Source: Hydrogenimonas sp. | GTDB taxonomy: Bacteria > Campylobacterota > Campylobacteria > Campylobacterales > Hydrogenimonadaceae | Length of the DNA: 11,932 nucleotides | Assembly (NCBI RefSeq): GCF_029933015.1 | Contig: NZ_JAOZOZ010000026.1 | Span: 3,508-15,439 of the forward strand | Direction of reading: 5' to 3' | Part shown: positions 6,072-11,932 of the stretch, piece after piece | Numbering within the stretch: the stretch's first letter is position 1 | Layout: every line of letters starts with the position of its first letter | Notes under the pieces: model-generated | Databases searched by the model: none | Told to the model about the DNA's origin: nothing | What the model saw: only the letters and a program-made list of their open reading frames with translations | Program-made: the position numbers and the translations under genes

Positions 6072-7329
6072 CCGGGGCCTATCGCTGGATCAGGCGCCGC
6101 CTTTCGCGGTCGTTCTGCGCTTCTTTCTGACGATTCCGCTCTTTGGCATCCTGGCTTCGCTCGCGGTTCTGGGTGCCGACACGTCGACGCTCTGGCTCTG
6201 GGAGGCTCCCGAGACGGTCGCCGTCGTCCATCTCGTCGTACTGGGAATCGCAGGTATGGCGATGGTCGGTTCGCTCTTTCAGATGCTGCCGGTCATCGCC
6301 GGTGCGTCGATCAGGGATCCGCTCTATCACGCCCGCTGGATCCACGCTTTCATGGCTTTCGGTACACTGACGCTCTCGGGTGGCTTCTATTTCGCGCTGG
6401 AGGGGATGTTCCATACGGCGCTGCTGCCGCTTCTGGGAGCCCTCGGCTTCGTCGTCTTTCTGATGTTTTCCAAACTGCTGAAAGTGGAAAACAAAACCCC
6501 CTCCGTCGTCGGCATGATCGCCGCGGTCGCGGCGCTGGGTTTCGGCCTCTTCTTCGCACTTTTGGCGATGCTCGCCTTCATGGGTGTGGATCTGGGCTTT
6601 TCGCTTCCCGTTCTGCGCACGGTCCATATGCACTTCATGCTTTTGGGATGGATCGGAATGCTGATCATGGCCGTGGCGTTTCAGGTGATCGAGATGTTCT
6701 ATGTCACGCCGCCCTATCCGGAGGTGGTGCGGAAGTGGTTTCCTCTCGCGATACTGGGGATATTGGCGCTGCAGGTACCTTTCTACCTCGTCTCTCCCGC
6801 GGTCGTGACGGCGCTCGATTTCGTGGTGGGCGCGCTGTTTCTGGTATTCGCGATCGTCACGCTCAAGCGTCTTGCCCAGCGGAAACGTCCCGTGGCCGAC
6901 ACGACGGTCTGGCTCTGGCGTACGGGGCTGGCTTCTTTGGCCGCATCGGTGCTTCTGGCGCTCTTTTCCATCGCCGTCGGCGGCGAAACGCCGTTCGTTT
7001 TCGCGGCGCTTCTGTTCGGCTATTTCGTTTTAAGTATCATATTCGCCATGAGTTACAAGATCGTCCCCTTTCTGGTCTGGTTCCATCTCAACGCCAAAGG
7101 GGTGCTGGAGTGTCCGATGATGGGGGACGTGATTCCCGCCGCCAGAATGCGTCCGCATCTGTGGCTGCACTGGGCGCTTGGCATCTCGTTTCTTGTGGCG
7201 TCGTTCGTACCGCCGCTGTGGAAAGCGGCGGGGGCGATCTTTCTGATCGAATCGATCCTCTACGGTATCAACCTGGTGGGTGCCGCCCGAATCTATTATC
7301 AACTCAAAGACAAAGGAATACTCTCATGA
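6064..7329 (+). CDS. NnrS/heme-copper-oxidase-like 12-TM membrane protein (copy 1)
   Basis: The 421-aa protein is almost wholly hydrophobic, with about 12 predicted membrane spans. Histidines in likely membrane contexts are H56 (VAVVHLVVLGIAGM), H188 and H190 (RTVHMHFMLLGWIG) and H341 (YKIVPFLVWFH). The layout resembles the NnrS family, haem- and copper-containing membrane proteins linked to NO tolerance, and distantly heme-copper oxidase subunit I. It lacks the HH pair of active oxidases, so catalysis is doubtful. The N-terminal APPF, the LPV motif after the second span and YKIxPFLVWF are shared with the 412-aa protein at 9332-10570, so the two are diverged paralogs. ATG 6064 has GGAG 7 bp upstream. 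The gene overlaps its neighbours on both sides (8 and 4 bp), typical of a tightly coupled operon. The family name is less sure than the membrane topology. Confidence 0.7.
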   Translation: MFNRGLSLDQAPPFAVVLRFFLTIPLFGILASLAVLGADTSTLWLWEAPETVAVVHLVVLGIAGMAMVGSLFQMLPVIAGASIRDPLYHARWIHAFMAFGTLTLSGGFYFALEGMFHTALLPLLGALGFVVFLMFSKLLKVENKTPSVVGMIAAVAALGFGLFFALLAMLAFMGVDLGFSLPVLRTVHMHFMLLGWIGMLIMAVAFQVIEMFYVTPPYPEVVRKWFPLAILGILALQVPFYLVSPAVVTALDFVVGALFLVFAIVTLKRLAQRKRPVADTTVWLWRTGLASLAASVLLALFSIAVGGETPFVFAALLFGYFVLSIIFAMSYKIVPFLVWFHLNAKGVLECPMMGDVIPAARMRPHLWLHWALGISFLVASFVPPLWKAAGAIFLIESILYGINLVGAARIYYQLKDKGILS

Positions 7330-7925
7330 CCTATCCCGCTTTTTTCGACGAAGTCGAACCGATCGATACCGTCGACCCCCTGGCCGACATTCTCGGTGCC
7401 GTGGAAAACGGCCGCATCACCTATACCTACCTCGACATGGTCAAATTCGCCGGCCACTCCTGTCCCACCGTGGCCGGTGCGTGGCTGATGACCAAAATAG
7501 GTCTGGCCAAAATCTACGGCGACGATCTGCCGGTACGCGGAAACGTGAAGGTGGAGATCCGGGAGGCGCTGGATGAAGGGGTCGCCGGTGTCATCGGCAA
7601 TTGTATCGGCCTTGTGACCGGCGCGGCCAACGAAGGCGGCTTCAAAGGCCTTGGCGGCAGAATGGCCCGCAACAACCGACTCGTTTTCGGTGTGGAGATG
7701 GGTGCCGAAGTACGCCTGACCCGCCTGGACAACGCCGCACACGTGGAGATGAGCTACAACCCTTCACTCGTGCCGGGAAACCCGGAAATGCAGCCGCTGA
7801 TGCAAAAAGTGATGCAGGGTGCCGCGACACCCGAAGAGAAAAGAAAGTTCGGAGAGCTGTGGCAGGAGAGAGTGAAAAAGATACTGCTGGAAGTGCCCGC
7901 CGAAGAGCTGGTGATCTGTTCCTAG
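7326..7925 (+). CDS. FmdE-family protein
   Basis: This 199-aa protein contains the FmdE signature FAGHSCPTVAGAW (H44, C46), which resembles the GHxCP motif of the subunit E family of formylmethanofuran dehydrogenase. A second conserved-looking region is GNCIGLVTGAANEGGFKG with C93, and C198 sits next to the C-terminal Ser. The His and Cys residues suggest a metal site, probably Zn, Fe or haem. The rest of a formylmethanofuran pathway is not in this window and is not expected in this group, so the annotation says family, not reaction. The ATG overlaps the previous stop as ATGA and has AAAGGA about 9 bp upstream. It is the last gene of the operon and is followed by a hairpin at 7940. Confidence 0.8.
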   Translation: MTYPAFFDEVEPIDTVDPLADILGAVENGRITYTYLDMVKFAGHSCPTVAGAWLMTKIGLAKIYGDDLPVRGNVKVEIREALDEGVAGVIGNCIGLVTGAANEGGFKGLGGRMARNNRLVFGVEMGAEVRLTRLDNAAHVEMSYNPSLVPGNPEMQPLMQKVMQGAATPEEKRKFGELWQERVKKILLEVPAEELVICS

Positions 7926-7939
7926 AATTTCGACACAAA

Positions 7940-7987
7940 ACCCGTCCGGAGGTTTTCCCTCCCCTCGGATGGGTGTAATTTTCTCCT
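7940..7987. terminator. Probable bidirectional terminator between convergent operons
   Basis: ACCCGTCCG (7940-7948) pairs with CGGATGGGT (7966-7974) with one G-T pair. An inner GAGG/CCTC adds to the stem. The plus strand continues with TAATTTTCT. On the minus strand the hairpin is followed by TTTT. It lies 15 bp after the FmdE gene and 120 bp after the convergent operon end. The T runs are short and interrupted. Confidence 0.5.
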
Positions 7988-8084
7988 ACAGACCGCTTTC
8001 CATTCCGACTGAAAATTATAAATTCATCGGAAAAAACTCCGGAGACACTTCACTAATATACCAATAACCAATATACAAATTAAC

Positions 8085-8104
8085 GAAAGCGCCTCAGCGC
8101 TTTC
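8085..8104 (-). terminator. Hairpin holding the stop codon of the DUF1858 protein gene
   Basis: GAAAGCGC (8085-8092) and GCGCTTTC (8097-8104) form a perfect 8-bp stem with a 4-nt loop. On the minus strand the loop is TGAG, so the TGA stop of the gene ending at 8094 lies in the loop. An A/T-rich tail (GTTAATTTG) follows. It may be a weak terminator or a 3'-end stabiliser. Confidence 0.45.
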
Positions 8105-8606
8105 TGATATACGTCAAAAACTCCCCGTTTTCCGTTTCCTGCGCGTAGACCTCATGCCCCTGCTCTTTGAAGGTGTCGATGAGAGGAGAGGGGAGAAAGT
8201 CGCTTTTTATCAGAACGATCTCGCCGCTTTGGAGGGACTTGAGTATTCCGCTCACTTCCGCCAGGGGGTTTTTCTCCTCCTCCAGAAGCTTTCCGGCGTC
8301 GACGATCTCTTTGGGCTCGTTTTGCAGCCACAGGGGCGCTTCCTGTACCTCTTCGCTCTCTTCGCCGCCTGCCGCTTCCAGAGGAGGCTGTCCCACCTCT
8401 TTGCGAAGCAGGTTGACCAGCTCGAGGGTGTCGTATCCGCCTATTTTGGCCACCTGGGTCAGTGTGGCGATCTTCGCGACGGTCCGTCTGAGAATCGGGT
8501 TTTTCAGTTTTTTGTATTTGGGGTTGAGCCGCATCAGATAGTTTTCGAGCTCGGGGTAGGCCTTCAGCAGGTCATTGATTTTCGTTTTCGGGGTGATCTC
8601 CGTCAT
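8094..8606 (-). CDS. DUF1858-DUF2249 two-domain protein
   Basis: The 170-aa protein has two small domains. Residues about 3-71 (ITPKTKINDLLKAYPELENYL) resemble DUF1858, a domain related to the ScdA N-terminus and often found with redox or nitrosative-stress proteins. The usual cysteines of redox-active DUF1858 proteins are missing; the whole protein has no Cys. An acidic linker at about 72-98 leads to a DUF2249-like domain at about 99-168 (GEIVLIKSDFLPSPLIDTF). ATG 8606 has AAGGAG 7 bp upstream. The gene overlaps the end of the small membrane protein gene by 35 bp, so coupling is likely. Function is unknown. It is probably a partner of the other DUF2249 genes in the window. Confidence 0.75.
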   Translation of the reverse strand: MTEITPKTKINDLLKAYPELENYLMRLNPKYKKLKNPILRRTVAKIATLTQVAKIGGYDTLELVNLLRKEVGQPPLEAAGGEESEEVQEAPLWLQNEPKEIVDAGKLLEEEKNPLAEVSGILKSLQSGEIVLIKSDFLPSPLIDTFKEQGHEVYAQETENGEFLTYIRKR

Positions 8607-8862
8607 CCTCTTTCTCCTTCGTTTTGCACGATTTGCTTTCGCAGTAGCTCTCTTTGAGTATGAACCAGACGTAGAAGTCTTTCAGAACCAGGATCAGACA
8701 CCAGATCCACAGGGCGTCGATGATCCAGTTGTCGGGATAATCCAGATAGAGGCGCATGATAGGCCATCCGACCAGGATCGGCCACTTGGCGTAGTAGAAT
8801 AGCAGGATGCCCGCCCCGTAGAGATGGCGCAGTTCATGCATCCAGGGATTGTCGTTTTTCAA
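8572..8862 (-). CDS. Small membrane protein of about 96 aa
   Basis: I do not recognise this family. The protein is rich in Trp and Tyr, with two probable membrane spans: GAGILLFYYAKWPILVGWPI and IIDALWIWCLILVLKDFYV. A short charged tail (ESKSCKTKEKEDD and onward) is probably cytoplasmic. The start is uncertain. TTG at 8862 has AAGGA 5 bp upstream and is preferred. ATG at 8841 is in frame but has only a weak site, and a longer frame to 8934 would run through the repeat region and is unlikely. The 3' end overlaps the DUF1858 gene by 35 bp. The ribosome site and TTG lie in a hairpin, CAAAAAG-GAA-CTTTTTG, at 8860-8876. The gene is 138 bp from the DUF59 gene, so it may be in the same operon or have its own promoter. 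Confidence 0.65.
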   Translation of the reverse strand: MKNDNPWMHELRHLYGAGILLFYYAKWPILVGWPIMRLYLDYPDNWIIDALWIWCLILVLKDFYVWFILKESYCESKSCKTKEKEDDGDHPENENQ

Positions 8863-8879
8863 AAAGTTCCTTTTTGAAG

Positions 8880-8907
8880 TAAATGGTAAATAGTGAACAG
8901 TGAACAG
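8880..8907. repeat. Degenerate heptamer tandem repeat, four units
   Basis: TAAATGG, TAAATAG, TGAACAG and TGAACAG run head to tail without gaps. The last two are identical and the four share the pattern TRAAYRG. It resembles the short tandemly repeated heptamers seen in intergenic DNA of some bacteria. It lies between the DUF59 gene and the small membrane protein gene. Confidence 0.7.
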
Positions 8908-8912
8908 ATATA

Positions 8913-8954
8913 GAAGCGGCATCGCCGCTTCCACTCAAAAATCGACGAAGTCGA
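8913..8954. repeat. Two compact hairpins with 3-nt loops
   Basis: GAAGCGGC-ATC-GCCGCTTC (8913-8931) is a perfect 8-bp stem. TCGAC-GAA-GTCGA (8942-8954) is a perfect 5-bp stem. Neither has a T run. They belong to the repeat-rich gap between the minus-strand genes. Confidence 0.7.
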
Positions 8955-8957
8955 CAG

Positions 8958-8978
8958 ACTCAATACTCAGCACTCGAT
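8958..8978. repeat. Second degenerate heptamer repeat, three units
   Basis: ACTCAAT, ACTCAGC and ACTCGAT follow one another without gaps; each starts ACTC. This is a different heptamer from the array at 8880. Confidence 0.6.
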
Positions 8979-8981
8979 ACC

Positions 8982-8998
8982 GACGAACGAAGTTCGTC
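8982..8998. repeat. Hairpin next to the DUF59 gene stop
   Basis: GACGAAC-GAA-GTTCGTC is a perfect 7-bp stem with a 3-nt loop, touching the stop codon of the DUF59 gene (8999). On the minus strand no T run follows, so termination would be weak or absent. Confidence 0.65.
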
Positions 8999-9310
8999 TC
9001 AGAGCGCCCCCAAGGCTTTCTTAACATTGTCGTCGGCCATGGAGATGTTCCAGGCCGGTTCCCAGACCACTTCCACTTCTACCTCTCCGACACCCGGGAT
9101 CTCCTTGACCGCATCCTTGACCCACTGGGTCAGCATCTGATGCAGCGGGCAGCCGCGGGTGGAGAGGGTCATGACGACCTTGACGTTGTTGTCGTCGTCG
9201 ATGATGGCGTCGTAGATGAGGCCCATCTCGACGAGATTGAACCCGACTTCGGGGTCGATCACCTTGCGTATCGCGTCGAAAACCTGCTCTTTCGTGATTT
9301 TTTCAGCCAC
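8999..9310 (-). CDS. DUF59/MIP18-family Fe-S cluster protein (SufT/PaaD-like)
   Basis: The 103-aa protein is a complete DUF59 (MIP18) domain. It shows the DPEVGFNLVEMGLIYDA motif near the N-terminus, the TLSTRGCPLHQML segment with the conserved C54, and the closing EVVWEPAWN. Family members help insert or repair Fe-S clusters and include SufT and PaaD. The start is GTG at 9310, with AAAGGAGT 6 bp upstream and no better ATG. It lies 21 bp downstream of the second NnrS-like gene, so it is probably in that operon, where it might service an Fe-S enzyme exposed to NO or oxygen. That last point is inference. No cluster-assembly genes are next to it. Confidence 0.88.
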   Translation of the reverse strand: MAEKITKEQVFDAIRKVIDPEVGFNLVEMGLIYDAIIDDDNNVKVVMTLSTRGCPLHQMLTQWVKDAVKEIPGVGEVEVEVVWEPAWNISMADDNVKKALGAL

Positions 9311-9331
9311 GAAGACTCCTTTGTGATATTT

Positions 9332-10570
9332 TTACTCTTTTCCGAACTTCATCATCCAGTTGACGCTGGTGACGAGAAAGACCGCACCCATGGCCATGAA
9401 CGCGGCACCGGCCTTGAACATCGTGTCGCTCTGGAAAAGCAGGCCGATACCGGCGATGACGACGCCCGCGGCGCTGAACCAGAACTGATAGTCGGCCATC
9501 TTTTTCGGGTACATGTCCGCCAGCATCGGGACCTTCTGTTTTCCGACCAGCGGGCTGTAGCGCTCGAACCAGACCAAAAACGGAATGATCTTGTAGAGGT
9601 GCCCGTTGATCAGGAAGGTGAAGAATCCCATCACCAGAAACCAGACGGCGGTCATGCCGATGTTTTCGGGCGCGCCCAGAGCGGCCAGAAGCCCCAGAGG
9701 GAGCGAAAAGGCCAGGGAGCCGTATCCGACGACCATGGAGCGAAACCAGATGTCGTTCTCTTTTCTGGCGCGGGTTTCGTAGATGAGCCATATCTGCCAC
9801 AGATAGAGGCTCATCGCGCCCAGCATCGTCAGCATCGCCAGGAAGCGCACTACCTGCGAGTCGATCGCCGCGCCGGCCAGATAGGCCAGAACGCCGCCGA
9901 CCATCACCTTGAAACTCAGGTTGATCGGGCGCTCGTCGAAGCCGTGGGAGAGGCCGAACATCGGAAGCAGGATGAGACTCATCCCCATGATCGTCAGTGT
10001 CACGTAGCCGCCGAGCACCAGAACGATGTGGGCGTTGAGCCATTTGTTGATATCGACGCCGACACCGGCACCGATGCCCAGGGCCATCGCGAAGCCCACC
10101 AGAATGCCCAGCAGCAGAAAGCCGTTGGTGACGGCGACGGTTTTGACGGTCAGCGAGATGTGCTCGACCTTGCGCAGCGTCATGATCGTGTCCGCCAGGA
10201 AGGTGAGCATCGCGATGAGGACCATCATGCCCCCATAGGGCAGCAGCCCCGGCGCCAGCCAGAAGCCTATGACCATCAGGATCGTCCCGATCGTCAGAAG
10301 CGGCCAGATGAGATAGTAGAAGTCGACACTGAAATGGCCCACTTCGAGGACGACGGGCACCAGCTGCGCCATCGCTCCGAAGATCACCATCATGACGAAG
10401 CCAAGCAGAAAGAGGTGGGCCCATCCGACGACGCTGATGTCGAAGTGGCTCGTGTCGGCCCCGAACATCGGAAGCAGCAATGTGGCGATCAGATAGAAGA
10501 TGGAGCCGATCACGAAAAAAGGCGCGATCAGCGAGAAGGGAGGGGCGAACTCCCTGGAGACATTGAACAT
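9332..10570 (-). CDS. NnrS/heme-copper-oxidase-like 12-TM membrane protein (copy 2)
   Basis: The 412-aa protein has about 12 predicted spans. Histidines are H52 (VGWAHLFLLGFVMM), H181 (KWLNAHIVLVLGGY) and H324 (GHLYKIIPFLVWF). H52 and H181 align in context with H56 and H188/H190 of the 421-aa copy. The last-third motif YKIxPFLVWF is shared, but copy 2 has Glu where copy 1 has His (FE against FH) and has an extra His before YKI. So the two copies differ in possible metal or haem ligands. The ATG at 10570 has AGGGGGA about 7 bp upstream. The gene lies between a DUF2249 gene (25 bp upstream) and the DUF59 gene (21 bp downstream). No membrane-bound active-site HH pair is seen, so activity as an oxidase is not supported. 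Confidence 0.7.
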   Translation of the reverse strand: MFNVSREFAPPFSLIAPFFVIGSIFYLIATLLLPMFGADTSHFDISVVGWAHLFLLGFVMMVIFGAMAQLVPVVLEVGHFSVDFYYLIWPLLTIGTILMVIGFWLAPGLLPYGGMMVLIAMLTFLADTIMTLRKVEHISLTVKTVAVTNGFLLLGILVGFAMALGIGAGVGVDINKWLNAHIVLVLGGYVTLTIMGMSLILLPMFGLSHGFDERPINLSFKVMVGGVLAYLAGAAIDSQVVRFLAMLTMLGAMSLYLWQIWLIYETRARKENDIWFRSMVVGYGSLAFSLPLGLLAALGAPENIGMTAVWFLVMGFFTFLINGHLYKIIPFLVWFERYSPLVGKQKVPMLADMYPKKMADYQFWFSAAGVVIAGIGLLFQSDTMFKAGAAFMAMGAVFLVTSVNWMMKFGKE

Positions 10571-10595
10571 GTCTTCCCCCTATATTATGTAGATG

Positions 10596-10943
10596 TCAGC
10601 CGTGGCAGGCGGCGTCGTTGAGATTGGCGTTTTCGCTGGCGCCTTCTCTGTAGCTGAAGATCAGTTTGACGCGGCCGTCTTCCAGGGTTTCGTCCTCGAT
10701 GTCGAAGTTCTGGCCGATCTTGTCCAGCAGACCCATCGGTTTCTTGTGGTTGATCATGACCAGTTTCTTGTCCGGTCCGTCGATCAGTTTCAGGCCGCTC
10801 ATGGCGTTGACCATAGGTTCCGGCGGTCCGCAGCGGGACGTGTCGAACTGATAGTAGGTAATGCCGTCTTTCGTATACTTATAGAAGTCCACGGTCGCGC
10901 CGGGTACTTCGATCTTTTCGGCATCTGACGGTAAAATTTCCAT
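10596..10943 (-). CDS. DUF2249 domain protein with TusA-like Cys-Pro motif
   Basis: The 115-aa protein holds a DUF2249 domain at about 30-98. The first motif is FDTSRCGPPEPM, with C38 just before the prolines. The second strand is KLVMINHKKPMGLLD. The Cys position recalls the catalytic Cys of TusA (CPxP), which carries sulfur in tRNA thiolation and related relays, so a sulfur- or metal-handling role is possible but unproved. A second Cys, C113, lies near the C-terminus. ATG 10943 has GGGGAGA directly upstream and is preferred to an in-frame start at 10964. It is the first gene of the minus-strand operon, 25 bp from the NnrS-like gene, behind an FNR-type promoter. Confidence 0.8.
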   Translation of the reverse strand: MEILPSDAEKIEVPGATVDFYKYTKDGITYYQFDTSRCGPPEPMVNAMSGLKLIDGPDKKLVMINHKKPMGLLDKIGQNFDIEDETLEDGRVKLIFSYREGASENANLNDAACHG

Positions 10944-10976
10944 ATTCTCCCCTTTTTTCGTCAATTTTGTATTCGG

Positions 10977-10982
10977 ATTATA
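10977..10982 (-). promoter_or_regulatory. -10 box of the DUF2249/NnrS-like operon
   Basis: On the minus strand TATAAT is a perfect -10 hexamer within AGTATATAATCC. A start near 10971 gives a leader of about 28 nt before the ATG at 10943. The FNR-type box at 11006-11019 lies about 41 bp upstream of that start. Confidence 0.7.
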
Positions 10983-11005
10983 TACTAATTTCGATCAAAC
11001 TTTTC

Positions 11006-11019
11006 TTGATATATATCAA
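11006..11019 (-). promoter_or_regulatory. FNR/CRP-family operator of the DUF2249/NnrS-like operon
   Basis: TTGATATATATCAA perfectly matches TTGAT-N4-ATCAA. Its centre, 11012.5, is 41.5 bp from a start at 10971, the class II position. The spacing is within 1 bp of that at the hemerythrin operon, which suggests a shared regulator. Confidence 0.78.
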
Positions 11020-11026
11020 TGAATCA

Positions 11027-11039
11027 GACAATTTTTGTC
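11027..11039. promoter_or_regulatory. Small palindrome beside the FNR-type box
   Basis: GACAA-TTT-TTGTC is a perfect 5-bp inverted repeat, 8 bp from the FNR-type box and upstream of it relative to the minus-strand promoter. It may bind a second regulator or be chance in A/T-rich DNA. Confidence 0.3.
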
Positions 11040-11051
11040 CTAATTAACATT

Positions 11052-11085
11052 TCCTTTTCGGTATCGTCCCGGTTCACGAAAAGGA
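11052..11085. repeat. Inverted repeat between divergent promoters
   Basis: TCCTTTTCG (11052-11060) and CGAAAAGGA (11077-11085) are perfect 9-bp arms with a 16-nt loop. It lies between the DUF2249/NnrS-like operon promoter and the yebC promoter. No T run follows on either strand. Role unknown. Confidence 0.5.
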
Positions 11086-11152
11086 TGGAACATCATATTT
11101 ATGTTGAGTGTTTCCATCCCTTCGCTGTTTCGGTTATGTAAATCGCATAAGG

Positions 11153-11158
11153 TATAAT
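11153..11158 (+). promoter_or_regulatory. yebC: -10 box of yebC
   Basis: TATAAT on the plus strand lies 31 bp before the yebC ATG. It predicts a leader of about 25 nt. No consensus -35 is visible, as is common in this group. Confidence 0.65.
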
Positions 11159-11189
11159 GCGACAAAATTTTTACCGAAGGAATATCTGT

Positions 11190-11927
11190 ATGGGACGCGC
11201 ATTCGAATACCGCAAAGCGGCCAAACTCAAACGATGGGGGGCGATGTCGCGCATCTTCCCCAAGCTGGGGCGTATGATCACGATCGCCGCCAAAGAGGGC
11301 GGTCCTGACCCGGAGATGAACCCCAAACTGCGTACGGCGATTCTCAACGCCAAGGCGCAGAACATGCCCAAAGACAACATCGAAGCGGCGATCAAGCGGG
11401 CGCAGGGCAAGGACGCCGCCGACATCAAGGAGATCGCCTACGAAGCCAAGGGTCCCCATGGGACGCTGATGTACATCGAGACCGCCACCGACAATCCGAC
11501 CCGCACCGTCGCCAACATCCGCGCCGTGCTGGTGCGAAACGGTGGGGAGCTGCTCACCAGCGGGTCTCTGGACTTCATGTTCGAGCGCAAGTCGGTCTTC
11601 GAGTTCGACAAGGACGACGCCATCGATCTGGAGGAGCTGGAGCTCGAACTCATCGACTACGGCCTCGAGGAACTCGAAGAGGACAAAATCCCCCAGGAGA
11701 ACGGCGAGGACAAGGCGATCGTCCGCGTATATGGCGAGTACGCCTCCTTCGGTGAACTGGGCAAGGCGCTGGAGGAGAAGGGGATCGAGATAAAAAAAGC
11801 GTCGCTTCAGCGGGTGCCTACCGTGCCGCTGGAGCTGAGTGACGAGCAGATGGACGAGGTGTCGGTGTTGATCGACAAGCTAGAGGACGACGAAGACGTG
11901 CAGGTGGTCTACACCAATTTGGCTTGA
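11190..11927 (+). CDS. yebC: YebC/PmpR (TACO1-like) family protein
   Basis: The 245-aa protein is full length for the YebC/TACO1 family. It opens MGRAFEYRKAAKLKRWG and contains the family-typical GGPDPEMNPKLRTAI, AKAQNMPKDNIEAAIKRA and PHGTLMYIETATDNPTRTVANI (this last split across the central domain). A mixed acidic middle (about 140-190) and the C-terminal LIDKLEDDEDVQVVYTN complete the family pattern. Family members have been described as transcription regulators and, more recently, as translation factors that relieve stalling at proline-rich stretches. The ATG at 11190 has GAAGGAAT upstream and matches the conserved N-terminus. An ATA/ATG frame from 11157 is extra. It is divergent from the DUF2249/NnrS-like operon and seems to be an ordinary core gene with its own promoter. 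Confidence 0.95.
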   Translation: MGRAFEYRKAAKLKRWGAMSRIFPKLGRMITIAAKEGGPDPEMNPKLRTAILNAKAQNMPKDNIEAAIKRAQGKDAADIKEIAYEAKGPHGTLMYIETATDNPTRTVANIRAVLVRNGGELLTSGSLDFMFERKSVFEFDKDDAIDLEELELELIDYGLEELEEDKIPQENGEDKAIVRVYGEYASFGELGKALEEKGIEIKKASLQRVPTVPLELSDEQMDEVSVLIDKLEDDEDVQVVYTNLA

Positions 11928-11932
11928 TACGA

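Noticed and set aside
6648..7325. A longer N-terminal extension of the FmdE-family protein
   Set aside because: The upstream in-frame part overlaps the NnrS-like gene and has no family similarity. ATG 7326 has a good ribosome site and matches the FmdE domain start.
8880..8998. CRISPR array
   Set aside because: Repeat units are 7 bp and contiguous, with no unique spacers and no cas genes.
8900..10621. A 573-residue plus-strand frame rich in Asp, His and Gln
   Set aside because: It is the antisense of the DUF59 and NnrS-like genes, with low-complexity composition and no domain.

Overview
The window looks like chromosomal DNA of a GC-rich member of the Campylobacterota (Sulfurovum, Nitratifractor or Hydrogenimonas type). 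The clues are the sensor kinase H-box (AHQWRQPL), the YebC sequence, the dense short-spaced operons and the mix of anaerobic genes. The genus is an inference.

Layout from left to right. (1) A 5'-truncated PAS-domain histidine kinase and its OmpR-type response regulator, 1-1896, plus strand. (2) An anaerobic (class III) ribonucleotide reductase operon on the minus strand, 4906-1904. It holds a 712-aa NrdD, a 50-aa protein carrying the glycyl-radical motif, and the radical SAM activase NrdG. NrdD itself ends after its zinc site and lacks the glycyl motif, so the enzyme appears to be split into two polypeptides. (3) A divergent control region of about 330 bp, 4907-5237. It holds hairpins in the nrdD leader, a terminator-like element, a large inverted repeat and a perfect FNR-type box. 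(4) A plus-strand operon, 5238-7925: a 24-aa membrane peptide, a hemerythrin, a DUF2249 protein, a 12-TM NnrS/heme-copper-oxidase-like protein and an FmdE-family protein. (5) A convergent minus-strand group, 10943-8094: a DUF2249 protein, a second NnrS-like protein, a DUF59 (SufT/PaaD-like) Fe-S protein, then after a repeat-rich gap a small membrane protein and a DUF1858-DUF2249 protein. A second perfect FNR-type box lies upstream of it. (6) A divergent yebC gene at the right end.

How it fits together. Groups 4 and 5 each contain an NnrS-like membrane protein and a DUF2249 protein, and each has a TTGAT-N4-ATCAA box about 41 bp upstream of the predicted transcription start, which is the class II activator position. 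The simplest reading is one FNR/DNR-family regulon for low-oxygen or nitric-oxide physiology, made of two paralogous modules, with the anaerobic nucleotide reductase sharing one control region. The regulation and the NO link are inferences from motif and family context.
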